The translations under genes and the position numbers were made by a program. A stretch of 34,438 nucleotides of DNA, from assembly GCA_903908605.1 (NCBI GenBank), contig CAIVSQ010000102.1, positions 1 to 34,438 of the forward strand, in the 5' to 3' direction. The notes beneath the pieces were generated by a model that was given only the letters and a program-made list of their open reading frames with translations, did no database searches and was not told the DNA's origin. The first letter of the stretch is position 1, and each line of letters opens with the position of its first letter. The DNA comes from an uncultured Anaerolineae bacterium. GTDB lineage: Bacteria > Chloroflexota > Anaerolineae > Anaerolineales > Villigracilaceae. Below are positions 1-9,400 of this stretch, piece by piece.

Positions 1-3
1 ATT

Positions 4-20
4 AGACCTCTTGCGAAAGT
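4..20 (+). repeat. IS left terminal inverted repeat
   Basis: It reads AGACCTCTTGCGAAAGT and pairs with the reverse complement of 870-886. The first 11 bases are identical and there are two mismatches further in. Confidence 0.85.
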
Positions 21-23
21 CGG

Positions 24-844
24 TTAATTCTTGATAGCGAGTTCAAGATTGTAAATAGCGGCAATCAGATTGAAACGTAAACCAAAACGTTGACGTCGAT
101 TGCGATACCGTTCACTCAAAATACGAAAGATTTTTAGACTGCGAATGACATTCTCAACAAATATGCGCTGACTTGATAATTTGTGGTTGTTGACCTTTTG
201 TTCTTTAGTCAAAGGATGCAGCTTGGACTTCTTGGCAGGTATCTGACTGTTTTCATGTAACTTGGCAATGCCCAGATAACCTGAATCCGCCAGACTGCAA
301 ATACGGGCAGACATCACACTGCGACTTTCTTTGAAAAGATGAAAATCATGCGTACTGCCAGTACCAAAAGCAGTTGCAATGATTTCCCTGGTCTTTTGGT
401 TCACAATCAACTGCGCTTTTTGGGTATGTCGCTTCTTTTTACCGCTGTAATGCTTTCGTTGCTTTTTTTCGGGCGTTCAATCGGCTGCTCTGTGGCGTCA
501 ATCAGGACAACTTCGATCAAAGTGTCGCTTGGTTCCAATGCTTTTCTACCAGGCAATCGAAATTCACCTGATTGCATCAATACATTTTCAACCTTTTTGA
601 TCGTGCGGCAGACAGTAGATTCGCTGACGCCATATGTCATGCCAATATGAAACTCAGTTCGGTATTCGCGCCAATACATCAACGTCATCAGTAACTGGTT
701 TTCACGGCTTAGCTTCGGTGTTCGACCAAAATCGCGTAGGCCTTCTTTTACAACGGCCAACATCTTTTCAAACATGGCGCGACTAACACCGGTCGACCTT
801 TTGAAGGCTTCATCTTTTAGGCTTTGCACGTTTTCGTATCTCAT
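24..844 (-). CDS. IS5-family DDE transposase, split into two phases by a -1 shift
   Basis: Two reading phases make one transposase. The first runs from the ATG at 844 to a stop at 407 (145 aa). It carries an N-terminal helix-turn-helix region and the first catalytic Asp (D116, in LIDATEQPIERP). The second phase (24-410) carries the second Asp (ADSGY, residue 42 of that segment) and the Glu (VENVIRSLK, residue 86). Moving back one base at a run of seven A on the coding strand (plus-strand T run 473-479) joins them through a lysine/arginine-rich stretch that includes HYSGKKKRHT, as expected for this family. Several IS5 groups make their transposase by programmed -1 frameshifting on A runs, so the element may be active rather than broken. 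A simple indel mutation is the alternative. The ribosome binding site is weak. Confidence 0.85.
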
Positions 845-869
845 GCCCCGATTATGGCGGCAAATCGTT

Positions 870-886
870 ACTTATGCAAGAGGTCT
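870..886 (-). repeat. IS right terminal inverted repeat
   Basis: Its reverse complement reads AGACCTCTTGCATAAGT, the partner of 4-20. The transposase start codon lies about 26 bp inside this end. Confidence 0.85.
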
Positions 887-901
887 ATTGAGGCTGGTTT
901 T

Positions 902-1765
902 TTACCACTGCCTGCGTGCACGCGCACGCGAACGGATGGCTGTGGCAACCAGGTTCATGCCGAGCACAAAAGCGATCAAGACCAGGGCGGTGCCATATTG
1001 GATTTGGAAAGGCATTTCGGGCACCTGGGTTGAAATTACGAATAAGTGGTAAGGCAGGGCCATGGTGGCGTCGAAAATTGAATGCGGCAGGCGTGGCAGA
1101 AAAAAGGCTGCGCCTGTGAAGAGGATGGGGGCAGTTTCGCCCGCGGCTCTTTCCAGCCCGAGGATGATGCCGGTGATGATGCCGGGCAGGGCTTCGGGCA
1201 GTACAATGCGGCGAATGGTTTGCCAGCGGGTGGCGCCCAGCGAGATGGAAACCGTCCGGAAGGATTGCGGTACGGCGCGCAGGGCTTCTTCGGCGGTGGA
1301 GATGATGACCGGGAGAGTCATGATGGATAGAGTCAGCGAGGCAGAAAGGATGCTGGTGCCAAACTTGAGAAACAGGACGAACAGGCCCAGCCCAAACAGC
1401 CCATAGACCACCGAGGGGATGCCAGACAGGTTGATGATGGCGATGCGGATGGTGCGGGTCAGCCAGTTTTCAGGGGCGTATTCAGAGAGGTAAATTGCCG
1501 CTGCCACACCCAACGGGACCGAGAAGATGGCGGTGCCAATGGTCAGGTAAAAGGTGCCGATGATGGCGGGCATGATGCCGCCCTGGCGCATGCCATCGTG
1601 CGGAAAGCCGGTCAGGAATTCGAGTGAAATCGCGCCACCGCCCTGCACAATAATGTAGATCACTACCGCGATGATGGGGAGGACGGTAATGGCGGCCATC
1701 AGGGAGAGCAGGCCAAAGCCCAGGCGCTGGGTCATGTTTCGATTGAGAAGGTTTTTTTTATTCAT
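902..1765 (-). CDS. pstA: phosphate ABC transporter permease PstA
   Basis: This 287-aa integral membrane protein is one of the two channel subunits of the PstSCAB high-affinity phosphate importer. Several hydrophobic segments are visible. The EAA loop (SLGATRWQTIRRIVLPEALPG), which docks on the ATPase, and the following G-L-E-R-A-A-G-E-T-A-P run are typical of PstA. I chose the ATG at 1765. A longer in-frame extension to 1876 would overlap the pstC coding sequence and has a non-membrane composition. No clear Shine-Dalgarno precedes 1765, and an internal ATG at 1735 is possible. The gene follows pstC by 49 bp. Its stop codon lies only 15 bp from the end of the insertion sequence, so whatever followed it in the operon has been displaced. 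Confidence 0.93.
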   Translation of the reverse strand: MNKKNLLNRNMTQRLGFGLLSLMAAITVLPIIAVVIYIIVQGGGAISLEFLTGFPHDGMRQGGIMPAIIGTFYLTIGTAIFSVPLGVAAAIYLSEYAPENWLTRTIRIAIINLSGIPSVVYGLFGLGLFVLFLKFGTSILSASLTLSIMTLPVIISTAEEALRAVPQSFRTVSISLGATRWQTIRRIVLPEALPGIITGIILGLERAAGETAPILFTGAAFFLPRLPHSIFDATMALPYHLFVISTQVPEMPFQIQYGTALVLIAFVLGMNLVATAIRSRARARRQW

Positions 1766-1814
1766 TGTATGTGCGTTTGATTTCCGCGAATATTTTGAAT
1801 ACAGTTGGCCCGGG

Positions 1815-2711
1815 TCAGGAGAGCACTTTTTCGGCGCGTTTTTGTGAGCGGAAGACCACTGCCGAGGCAGTGACATTGACGATCAGGGAAATAATGAAGA
1901 GGACCATGCCGATAAAGAAGAGGGTGTGATAATGGACGCTGCCATTGGCAACTTCGCCCATTTCGGCGGCAATGGTGGCGGTCATGGTGCGCACGGGTGA
2001 GAAGATCGCGCCGAGCGAGGTGGCCATGACGGGTGCGTTGCCGGTGACCATCATGACCGTCATGGTTTCACCGATGGCACGGCCGATTCCGAGCATGATG
2101 GCGGTCAGCACGCCGGAGCGGGCCGCAGGCAGGGTCACCCGCCAGATGGTTTGCCAGCGCGTGGCGCCCAGGGCCCAGGCACCTTCACGGTAGGAACGCG
2201 GGACCGAGTCGAGCGCGTCCTCGGCGACCGATACGACGGTGGGCAGGGCAATGCCGCCCAGCAGCAGCGAGCCGGCCAGGGCGGTCAGCCCGGTGGGCAG
2301 GTTTAGCAGGATGCGCAGGTAGGGCGCCAGCGAAAGAATGCCGAGGAAGCCGAGTACAACGGAGGGCAGGCCGCCGAGCAGTTCGACCAGGGGCTTGAGG
2401 ATTTCGCGTGCCCAACGCGGGGCGATTTCGGAGATAAAGATGGCGGTACCGATGCCAAATGGAACGGCGACAAATGTAGCACCGAGGGTGATGATGATGG
2501 ATCCGCTGATTAATGGCAGGATGCCGAAGTATTTCTCGATCGGGTACCAGCGTATGGCCAGCAGCGAATCTAGCTTTACTTCAGCCAGGGTCGGCAGGCC
2601 TTCGCGCAGCAGGAAGTAAAAAATGAGCGCGACGAATAGAATCGCGGAGTAGCCTGCGGCGCGGATGGCGCGGGTGATTACATATTCTTGCCAGCTCAGG
2701 TTGGATTCCAT
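1815..2711 (-). CDS. pstC: phosphate ABC transporter permease PstC
   Basis: This 298-aa protein is the partner permease of PstA. It has about six membrane segments and a conserved cytoplasmic loop, ALGATRWQTIWRVTLPAARSG, followed by GIGRAIGETMTVMM, which is the PstC version of the EAA motif. The start at 2711 is supported by an AGAAGGTGA ribosome binding site. It lies 68 bp after pstS and 49 bp before pstA on the same strand, giving the usual S-C-A order. Length and motifs are normal for the family. Confidence 0.95.
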   Translation of the reverse strand: MESNLSWQEYVITRAIRAAGYSAILFVALIFYFLLREGLPTLAEVKLDSLLAIRWYPIEKYFGILPLISGSIIITLGATFVAVPFGIGTAIFISEIAPRWAREILKPLVELLGGLPSVVLGFLGILSLAPYLRILLNLPTGLTALAGSLLLGGIALPTVVSVAEDALDSVPRSYREGAWALGATRWQTIWRVTLPAARSGVLTAIMLGIGRAIGETMTVMMVTGNAPVMATSLGAIFSPVRTMTATIAAEMGEVANGSVHYHTLFFIGMVLFIISLIVNVTASAVVFRSQKRAEKVLS

Positions 2712-2779
2712 AAATGCGTATTCACCTTCTCCCGTTTAATGGAAAATCCCGGACTTGCCCGGTACGGGAAGCGGGAGGA

Positions 2780-3661
2780 TTATTTCAGGATGGGTACAAA
2801 GCCCAGGTCGGCGACGATTTGCTGGGCCTGGGCGGAGATGATCCACGCCAGATAGTCTTTTGTGGCGCCTTCGGCCTCGCCAGCCGTGTACATGTAGAGA
2901 TCTCGTGCAACCGCGTAGGTCTTGTCGTTGACGGTGTTGATGGAGGGCAGTACGAAGGCTTCGCCATCTTTTTTGGCGACCGCGATCATTTTTAAGTCCT
3001 TGGGGACATAACCGAGCCCGTCGTAGCCAATGGCGTTGGGGTTGGAGCGCAGCTCGTTGATGATGCCTTCGGATGAGGGCAGCAGCAGGGTGTCCATGGA
3101 GAAGAGGGTCTTGTTTTTCTTGTCACCCAGACGGATGACGGTTTCGAGGAAGTAGACATGGGTGCCGGAGTTACTTTCGCGCGAAAGGCGCACAATTGGG
3201 CGATCTTCGCCACCCACTTCGTTCCAGTTACTGATCTTTCCGCTGTAAATATCAGAAAGCTGCTGGAGGGAAAGCTGGTTGACCGGATTATTGGGATTGA
3301 CGATCACGGCGATTGCATCGCGGGCGATGATGTGTTCGACCGGGTTGATGCCCTTGGCAGTGGCCTGGGTAAGCTCGTCTGCGCTGATTTTGCGGGAGGC
3401 ATTGGCGATGGTTACGGTGCCATTGATCAAGGCGGCGATGCCGGTTCCTGAACCACCACCGGTGACCGAGATGCGGATTTCGGGGTGATCGATCTGATAT
3501 TTCTCAGCCCAGGCCAGGGCCAGGTTGACGATGGTATCGGAGCCCTTGTTTTCAATATAGGCGGCGGCAGTATCCGTGCCGGGCTGCGCAGCCTGGCTGG
3601 GAGCACAGGCTGTTAACAGGACGGATAGAATGAAAAGGATAGGAATTAGGATTCGGTTCAT
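2780..3661 (-). CDS. pstS: phosphate-binding lipoprotein PstS
   Basis: This 293-aa extracytoplasmic phosphate receptor delivers phosphate to PstC/PstA. The N-terminus is a lipoprotein signal with lipobox LTAC (Cys19), so the mature protein should be lipid-anchored to the cell surface. Family landmarks include the segment KGSDT near the start, TGGGSGTGI, SRESNSGTH (phosphate-contacting Ser/Arg/Thr region) and a C-terminal YLAWI region. The start at 3661 has no Shine-Dalgarno. A TATAAT hexamer lies only 9 bp upstream, so the mRNA is probably almost leaderless. It is the first gene of pstS-pstC-pstA and is divergent from pstB. Confidence 0.95.
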   Translation of the reverse strand: MNRILIPILFILSVLLTACAPSQAAQPGTDTAAAYIENKGSDTIVNLALAWAEKYQIDHPEIRISVTGGGSGTGIAALINGTVTIANASRKISADELTQATAKGINPVEHIIARDAIAVIVNPNNPVNQLSLQQLSDIYSGKISNWNEVGGEDRPIVRLSRESNSGTHVYFLETVIRLGDKKNKTLFSMDTLLLPSSEGIINELRSNPNAIGYDGLGYVPKDLKMIAVAKKDGEAFVLPSINTVNDKTYAVARDLYMYTAGEAEGATKDYLAWIISAQAQQIVADLGFVPILK

Positions 3662-3715
3662 AGCATTTTGATTATATCGTTAACAGGCTGATATTAATCA
3701 AGTAAAATTCAAGCT
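3662..3715. promoter_or_regulatory. divergent pstS/pstB promoter region with leaderless starts
   Basis: For pstB, TTAACA (3680-3685) and TAAAAT (3703-3708) are separated by 17 bp, which puts the transcript start at or within a base or two of the ATG at 3716. For pstS, TATAAT is on the minus strand at 3671-3676, placing the start about 3 nt before its ATG. Its -35 is less clear: TTGATT at 3696-3701 with a 19-bp spacer. Neither start codon has a Shine-Dalgarno. The two promoters interleave, so a regulator bound here would control both arms. A PhoB/PhoP-type control is expected from the family, but I do not see a convincing Pho box. Confidence 0.6.
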
Positions 3716-4480
3716 ATGAGCGCCTCCCCAGTATTCTCAGTCCAGGAACTTAATTTTTATTATGGCCGTTCGCAGGCCTTATCGCGCATCAGCATGGAAG
3801 TTCAACCGCGCATGGTGACGGCCCTGATCGGGCCCTCCGGGTGTGGTAAGTCCACATTTTTGCGCTGTCTTAACCGGATGAATGACACCATTGTGGGCAC
3901 CCGTGTGGAGGGCACCATCCTGCTGAATGGCCACAATATTTACGAGGCGGATGTGGATGTGGTGGAACTGCGCCAGCAGGTGGGCATGGTTTTCCAAAAG
4001 CCCAACCCATTCCCACAATCCATTTTTGATAATGTGGCTTTTGGGCCGCGCGTGCTAGGGTCGCAGGGCAGCAAGGCTGAGCTTGGCCATACTGTTGAAA
4101 CCAGCCTACGCAAGGCGGCTTTGTGGGACGATGTGAAGGACAAGTTACACCAGGACGCGCTGGGTCTTTCGCTTGGGCAGCAGCAGCGCCTGTGTATTGC
4201 GCGCGTGCTTGCCACCAAGCCGGAAGTGATCCTGATGGATGAATCGACCTCGGCGCTTGACCCAATTGCGACCTTGCGGGTGGAAGACCTGATCCAGGAA
4301 TTGAAACAGGATTACACGATTGTGATTGTTACGCACAATATGCAGCAGGCCGGGCGTGTTTCAGATTTCACCGGCTTGTTCTGGCTGGGGGAATTGGTTG
4401 AATTTGCGCCGACCACCGAGATTTTTACACGGCCAAAGCAGGAACTGACCGAGTCTTATATCACTGGGAAAATGGGATAA
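3716..4480 (+). CDS. pstB: phosphate ABC transporter ATPase PstB
   Basis: This 254-aa ATPase powers PstSCA. It has Walker A GPSGCGKS (residues 39-46), Q-loop region [12 protein letters not shown], signature region 151-155, Walker B VILMDE (171-176), D-loop SALDP and the switch His in VTHNMQQ (H207). Two motifs differ from the PstB norm. The signature reads LSLGQ rather than LSGGQ, and Walker B continues DES instead of DEP. The Ser and second Gly that contact ATP in the signature are kept, so activity is likely. It is transcribed away from pstSCA rather than after pstA. There is no Shine-Dalgarno, and the nearby promoter predicts a leaderless mRNA. A strong intrinsic terminator follows. Confidence 0.95.
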   Translation: MSASPVFSVQELNFYYGRSQALSRISMEVQPRMVTALIGPSGCGKSTFLRCLNRMNDTIVGTRVEGTILLNGHNIYEADVDVVELRQQVGMVFQKPNPFPQSIFDNVAFGPRVLGSQGSKAELGHTVETSLRKAALWDDVKDKLHQDALGLSLGQQQRLCIARVLATKPEVILMDESTSALDPIATLRVEDLIQELKQDYTIVIVTHNMQQAGRVSDFTGLFWLGELVEFAPTTEIFTRPKQELTESYITGKMG

Positions 4481-4484
4481 ATGC

Positions 4485-4521
4485 AAACGGCCAACCCGGC
4501 AAGTGGTTGGCCGTTTTTCTT
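4485..4521 (+). terminator. intrinsic terminator after pstB
   Basis: A perfect 11-bp stem (AAACGGCCAAC, 4485-4495, with GTTGGCCGTTT, 4506-4516) encloses a 10-nt loop and runs into TTCTT. It starts 5 bp after the pstB stop. The A-rich left foot could also allow some termination in the opposite direction. Confidence 0.85.
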
Positions 4522-4679
4522 AAGAGTGATTTCTAGCGTTGCCAAACTGAGCCTGAATTGCTGGAGTGAAAGCTCTTCGTTGGCAGAACTGCGGTCTTTA
4601 TAAGGAGAACAATTAGCCGGTTATTGGAACAACCGGCAGACAGGAGCTTGTTTTTAGCGCGGGGTGTGATTAGCGCAGG
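4522..4679. other. intergenic stretch between converging pstB and gltBD transcription units
   Basis: No gene is visible. It holds one short hairpin, GCCGGTT (4616-4622) with AACCGGC (4631-4637), located after the end of the minus-strand glt unit. No clear T-run follows it on that strand, so its role as a terminator is uncertain. Confidence 0.4.
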
Positions 4680-4922
4680 TCAGACATCCAGATTATCGAC
4701 GAACATTTTGGCTTCGACCAGTGAGGCGCCGGTGTGCGAGCGGTAGACTTTGATGGCTTCAAGGATATTGCCCTGGCGTTTTAGTTCTGCCACGTCCTGG
4801 TAGGCTGCGAGGGTAGGTCTATCCACAAAGGTAAGGTGGGTCTGGCTCAATAAAAAGTTCACCTGGCGTTCCAGCAGCGCGACGCGCTGCTGTAGTTGTG
4901 CAAATTGGGTATCGTCGACCAT
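4680..4922 (-). CDS. small protein with coiled-coil start and L7/L12 C-terminal-like end
   Basis: This 80-aa protein has an N-terminal half (residues 6-27) that looks like a short amphipathic coiled coil (LQQRVALLERQVNFLL). Its C-terminal part, ILEAIKVYRSHTGASLVEAKMFVD, resembles the C-terminal domain of ribosomal protein L7/L12 (pattern IKxxRxxTGxxLxEAKxxV), a module also found in small non-ribosomal proteins. The start at 4922 has a good site, AGGAGCTAATC. It lies 30 bp after gltD on the same strand, so it is probably cotranscribed with gltBD. Function is unknown. It is too short to be ribosomal L7/L12 itself and lacks that protein's normal N-terminal dimer domain. Confidence 0.75.
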   Translation of the reverse strand: MVDDTQFAQLQQRVALLERQVNFLLSQTHLTFVDRPTLAAYQDVAELKRQGNILEAIKVYRSHTGASLVEAKMFVDNLDV

Positions 4923-4952
4923 GATTAGCTCCTATTTTTTGAGTGATCGTTG

Positions 4953-6461
4953 TTAGGGCAGGTTGGTTGTGCTCATCAGGTAACGGTCACATTCACGTGC
5001 TGCGCCGCGGCCTTCGTTAATGGCCCACACAACCAGGCTTTGCCCACGGCGCATATCGCCTGCGGCAAAAACGCCCGGCCGGTTGGTGCTGAACTGGCCG
5101 TACTCGGCCCGGGCGTTGCTGCGTTCATCCCGCTCAACTGAGAGGGCACCCAGGATGGTTTCTTCGGGTCCGAGGAAACCCATGGCCAGCAGGACGAGCT
5201 GGGCGGGGTGGACTTGTTCGGTGCCGGGGATTTCGCGTGGGCCAAGGCGTCCGTTGGCGTCCCGGACCCATTCGACGTCGATGGTGTGTACTTCTTTCAC
5301 ATGGCCATTTTCATCACCGACAAAACGCTGGGCGGTGACGGAATAACGGCGGGGATCTTGCCCGTAGAGGGCTTTGAATTCTTCCTGGCCATAATCGAGC
5401 TTGTAGACCTTGGGCCATTCGGGCCAGGGGTTATCGGACTGGCGGGTGTCGGGCGGGCGGTTGAGAATTTCCAGCTGCAGCAGGCTGCGGCAGTTGTGGC
5501 GCAGGGCGGTGCCGACGCAATCTGTGCCGGTATCGCCGCCGCCAATCACCACGACGTCTTTGCCTTCGGCGCTGAGGAAGGGGTACCCAAAGCCGCCCTG
5601 CTCTTGGGCGACTGGCTCGTGCTCATTCAGCAGGTGACGTGTGTTGCCGTGCAAAAACTCCATCGCAAAGTGAATGCCATTTAGCTGGCGGCCTTCGAGC
5701 GGCAGGTCGCGGGGACGGGTGGCACCGCCGCACAGCACGACGGCGTCAAACTCGCTGGCCAGTTTTTCGGCCGGGTAGTTTTTACCGACCTCGGTGTTGG
5801 TGATAAATTTGACGCCCTGGGCAGCCATCAGGTCAACACGGCGCTTGACCAGTTTCTTATCCAGCTTCATGTTGGGGATGCCGTAGACCAGCAACCCGCC
5901 GATGCGGTCTGAGCGCTCAAAAACGGTGACAAGGTGCCCGGCGTTGTTGAGCTGATCGGCGCAGGCCAGGCCGGCTGGGCCGGAGCCGACCACCGCCACC
6001 TTTTTACCGGTGCGGGACATGGGCGGGGTGGCTTTGATCCAGCCTTCTTCAAAACCTTTTTCGATGATGGCGTGCTCGATCGATTTGATGGTGACCGGGT
6101 CGGCATTCAGGCCGAGGGTGCAAGAGCCTTCACAGGGGGCCGGGCAGACACGGCCGGTAAATTCGGGGAAATTGTTGGTCTTGAGCAGGCGTTCGAGGGC
6201 CTGGTGCCACTGGCCTTTGTAGACCAGGTCGTTCCATTCGGGGATCAGGTTGTTGATTGGGCAGCCGGAGGCCATGCCGCTGATCAATGTGCCGGTGTGG
6301 CAGAATGGCACGCCGCAGTCCATGCAGCGAGCGCCCTGGGTCTTTAGCTTTGTTTCAGGGTAGTGCAGGTGGAATTCCTGCCAGTCTTGAATGCGTTCGG
6401 TCACTTCGCGGTCGGGGGGCAGTTCACGCCCAAATTCCATAAATCCAGTTGGTTTCGCCAT
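4953..6461 (-). CDS. gltD: glutamate synthase small (beta) subunit
   Basis: This 502-aa subunit takes electrons from NAD(P)H through FAD and passes them to GltB. The N-terminal ferredoxin-like part has the cysteines expected for [4Fe-4S] clusters: C46, C49, C54, and C106, C110, C114 in a CxxxCxxxC pattern. An FAD-binding dinucleotide fold begins at [13 protein letters not shown] (about 157-169). A second fold for NADPH is marked by [14 protein letters not shown]. The C-terminal [17 protein letters not shown] is the usual FAD-contacting end. The start at 6461 is preceded by GGAAGGTG. It follows gltB by 12 bp, a classic gltBD operon. Length is normal. Confidence 0.96.
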   Translation of the reverse strand: MAKPTGFMEFGRELPPDREVTERIQDWQEFHLHYPETKLKTQGARCMDCGVPFCHTGTLISGMASGCPINNLIPEWNDLVYKGQWHQALERLLKTNNFPEFTGRVCPAPCEGSCTLGLNADPVTIKSIEHAIIEKGFEEGWIKATPPMSRTGKKVAVVGSGPAGLACADQLNNAGHLVTVFERSDRIGGLLVYGIPNMKLDKKLVKRRVDLMAAQGVKFITNTEVGKNYPAEKLASEFDAVVLCGGATRPRDLPLEGRQLNGIHFAMEFLHGNTRHLLNEHEPVAQEQGGFGYPFLSAEGKDVVVIGGGDTGTDCVGTALRHNCRSLLQLEILNRPPDTRQSDNPWPEWPKVYKLDYGQEEFKALYGQDPRRYSVTAQRFVGDENGHVKEVHTIDVEWVRDANGRLGPREIPGTEQVHPAQLVLLAMGFLGPEETILGALSVERDERSNARAEYGQFSTNRPGVFAAGDMRRGQSLVVWAINEGRGAARECDRYLMSTTNLP

Positions 6462-6473
6462 TGTTCACCTTCC

Positions 6474-9400
6474 TTAGTTGCCGCTTACGCGGGTGCGGTC
6501 ATTTTTGTTGAGTTCAAAAGCCGCCATGACGGCGTCATCACCGCTCAGACCGGAGGCCTCGACTTCTTTGAAGGCTTCCAACATGCGCTCATAATCCTTG
6601 GGGATGACGCGCACGAACCTGGGCAGGCAGGTGTTCCATTTTGCGAGGATGCGCCTGGCAAGCGGGCTGCGGGTGGCATCGGCGTGGCGTTGGATCATGG
6701 CTTTGACCTGGGCGATTTCGTCCGGTTCGAGCAGGGATTGGAGGGTGACCATTTCGGTGTTGCAGTGGCTGGCGAAGAGGCCTTTTTCATCGTAGACGTA
6801 GGCGATGCCGCCAGACATGCCAGCCGCGAAGTTTCGCCCGGTGGCGCCGAGCACAACCACGCGCCCGCCGGTCATGTATTCGCAGCCGTGGTCGCCTACG
6901 CCTTCCACCACGGCATGCAGGCCGCTGTTGCGTACGCAGAAACGTTCGCCGGCCTTGCCGTTGATATAGGCCTGGCCACTGGTGGCGCCATAGAAGGCCA
7001 CGTTGCCGATGATGACACTTTCTTCGGGGGTAAAGGTGGATCCGTTGGGCGGGTAGACGATGATTTTGCCACCCGAGAGACCCTTGCCAACATAATCGTT
7101 TGAATCGCCCTCGAGCAGCAGGGTGAGGCCGTTGGGGATAAAAGCGCCGAAGCTTTGGCCGGCCGAGCCCTTGAATTGCAGTTGAATGGTGTCTTCGGGC
7201 AGGCCCTGGGCCCCATAGGCGCGGGTGATTTCGCTGCCTAGGATGGTGCCCACCACGCGGTTGACATTGCGGATGGGCAGCTCTGCGCGCACGGGCTGAC
7301 GGTTTTCGAGGGCGGGCTTGCACAGGTCCAGGAGGATGCGGTTGTCGAGTGATTTCTCCAAGCCGTGGTCCTGTTTGGTTTTGGTCCGTGGGCCGCCTTC
7401 ATCATCGCTATCCATCTGGTAGAGCATTTCGGAGAAGTCGAGGTTGCGGGCTTTCCAGTGGGTGATGGCGGCGTTCATTTCCAGGCGGTCGGAACGCCCG
7501 ACCATTTCATCGATGCTGCGGAAGCCGAGTTTGGCCATCCATTCGCGCATTTCCTGGGCGATGAAGTGCATAAAGTTGACCACGTGCTGGGGGTCGCCGC
7601 TGAATTTGGCGCGCAGTTCGGGGTTTTGGGTGGCTACGCCGACGGGGCAGGTATCCAGATGGCAGACACGCATCATGATGCAGCCCAGGCTGACCAAGGG
7701 TCCGGTGGCAAAGCCGAATTCCTCTGCGCCGAGCAGGGCGGCAATGACCACGTCGCGCCCGGTTTTGAGCTGGCCATCGGTCTCCACCACGATCCTATCG
7801 CGCAGGTTGTTGAGGACCAGGGTCTGGTGGGTTTCGGCCAGGCCGAGTTCCCAGGGCAGGCCGGCGTGCTTGATGCTGCTGATGGGTGAGGCGCCTGTGC
7901 CGCCGTCGTACCCGCTGATTAAGACCACGTCGGCATGGGCCTTGGCTACACCGGCGGCGATGGTGCCGACGCCCACTTCGGAGACCAGCTTGACATTGAT
8001 GCGGGCTTTCTGGTTGGCGTTCTTCAGGTCGTAGATCAGTTCGGCCAGGTCTTCAATTGAGTAAATATCGTGGTGCGGGGGCGGTGAGATCAGCCCGACG
8101 CCAGGGGTGGAGTGACGCACTTTGGCAATCTCGGGATAGACTTTGCGCCCGGGCAGCTGGCCGCCTTCGCCGGGTTTGGCGCCCTGGGCCATCTTGATTT
8201 GAATCTCTTCGGCATTGACCAGGTATTCACTGGTCACTCCGAAGCGGGCCGAGGCGACCTGCTTGATGGCGCTTTTCTTTGAATCGCCGTTGGGCATGGG
8301 TTTGTAACGTTCGGGATCTTCGCCGCCTTCGCCGGTGTTGCTTTTGCCGCCGATGCGGTTCATGGCGATGGCCAGCGCTTCGTGGGCTTCTTTACTGATG
8401 GAGCCATAACTCATGGCACCGGTTTTGAAGCGCTTGCAAATGGAGTCGATTGATTCAACTTCTTCGAGCGGTACCGGGCCGGCGGTGAACTTGAACTCCA
8501 GCAGGCCGCGCAGGGTGCCGGGGCGAGTGGTTTGCTCGTCGATCAGGCGCGAATATTCTTTGAATAACTTGAAATTATTGGTGCGGACGGCCTGCTGCAA
8601 GAAATGGATGGTCTTGGGGTTGAACTGGTGATATTCGCCATCCTGGCGCCACTTGTATTCGCCGCCGGTGGCAAGGGTATTATCGTTGGAGGGCCGTTTG
8701 GGGAAACCATCGGCGTGGCGCATACCGGCTTCGCGGGCGATGATGTTCAGGTCAATGCCACCGATGCGCGAGGGGGTCCAGGTGAAATATTTATCGATCA
8801 CGCTTTGGTGAATGCCGAGGGCCTCGAAGATTTGAGCGCCGCAGTAGCTTTGCACGGAGGAAATGCCCATCTTGGAGATGGTCTTGACTACCCCCTTGGT
8901 GGCGGCCTTGATGTAATTTTTGACCGCTTGTTTGTAATCCAGGTTGGTGAGCTGGCCCTGTTCGATCAGCCCTTCGAGGGTGTCAAACACCAGGTAGGGG
9001 TTGATGGCGGTGGCGCCGTAGCTAATGAGGGCGGCAAAGTGATGGACTTCGCGCGGTTCACCGCTTTCGAGGATCAGGCCGATCTGGGTACGGGTGCCTT
9101 TGCGGATAAGGTGGTGATGCAGGCCGGAGAGGGCCAGCAGGGAGGGGATGGGGGCGTGTTCGCGGTCGATGCCACGATCTGAGAGGATCAGCAGGTTGAA
9201 GCCGCGCGCAATGGCGGCATCGGCTGCCTTGAAGACCTCTTCGAGGGCTTGCTCGAGGCCCTGACCGCCCGCGCCGGGCTTGAAGAGGATGGGCAGGGTG
9301 GTGCTGACGAAGCCGGGGATGCGGCTGTGGCGTATCTTGCCGAGGGCCTGGTTGGTCAGGAAGGGGAAGTCCAGCCGGATCTGGTGGGCGCTTTGCGGGG

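Larger units (their letters stand above)
4..886 (-). mobile_element. IS5-like insertion sequence, 883 bp
   Basis: The element is bounded by imperfect 17-bp terminal inverted repeats at 4-20 and 870-886, with 15 of 17 positions matching when one is reverse-complemented. It is flanked by ATT on both sides (1-3 and 887-889), consistent with a 3-bp target duplication. One split transposase gene fills nearly the whole interior. Size, inverted repeats, gene layout and the DDE protein type fit the IS5 family (IS427/IS1031-like groups). The subgroup cannot be fixed without a database. Its composition is visibly more AT-rich than the neighbouring pst genes. Confidence 0.88.

Noticed and set aside
1766-1876. 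Longer start for pstA
   Set aside because: It would overlap the pstC coding region and adds a non-membrane stretch without family similarity.
3680-3710. Pho box between pstS and pstB
   Set aside because: TTAACA and a few AT-rich hexamers occur, but not as two or more good 11-bp spaced repeats, and the same bases are better explained as -35/-10 elements.
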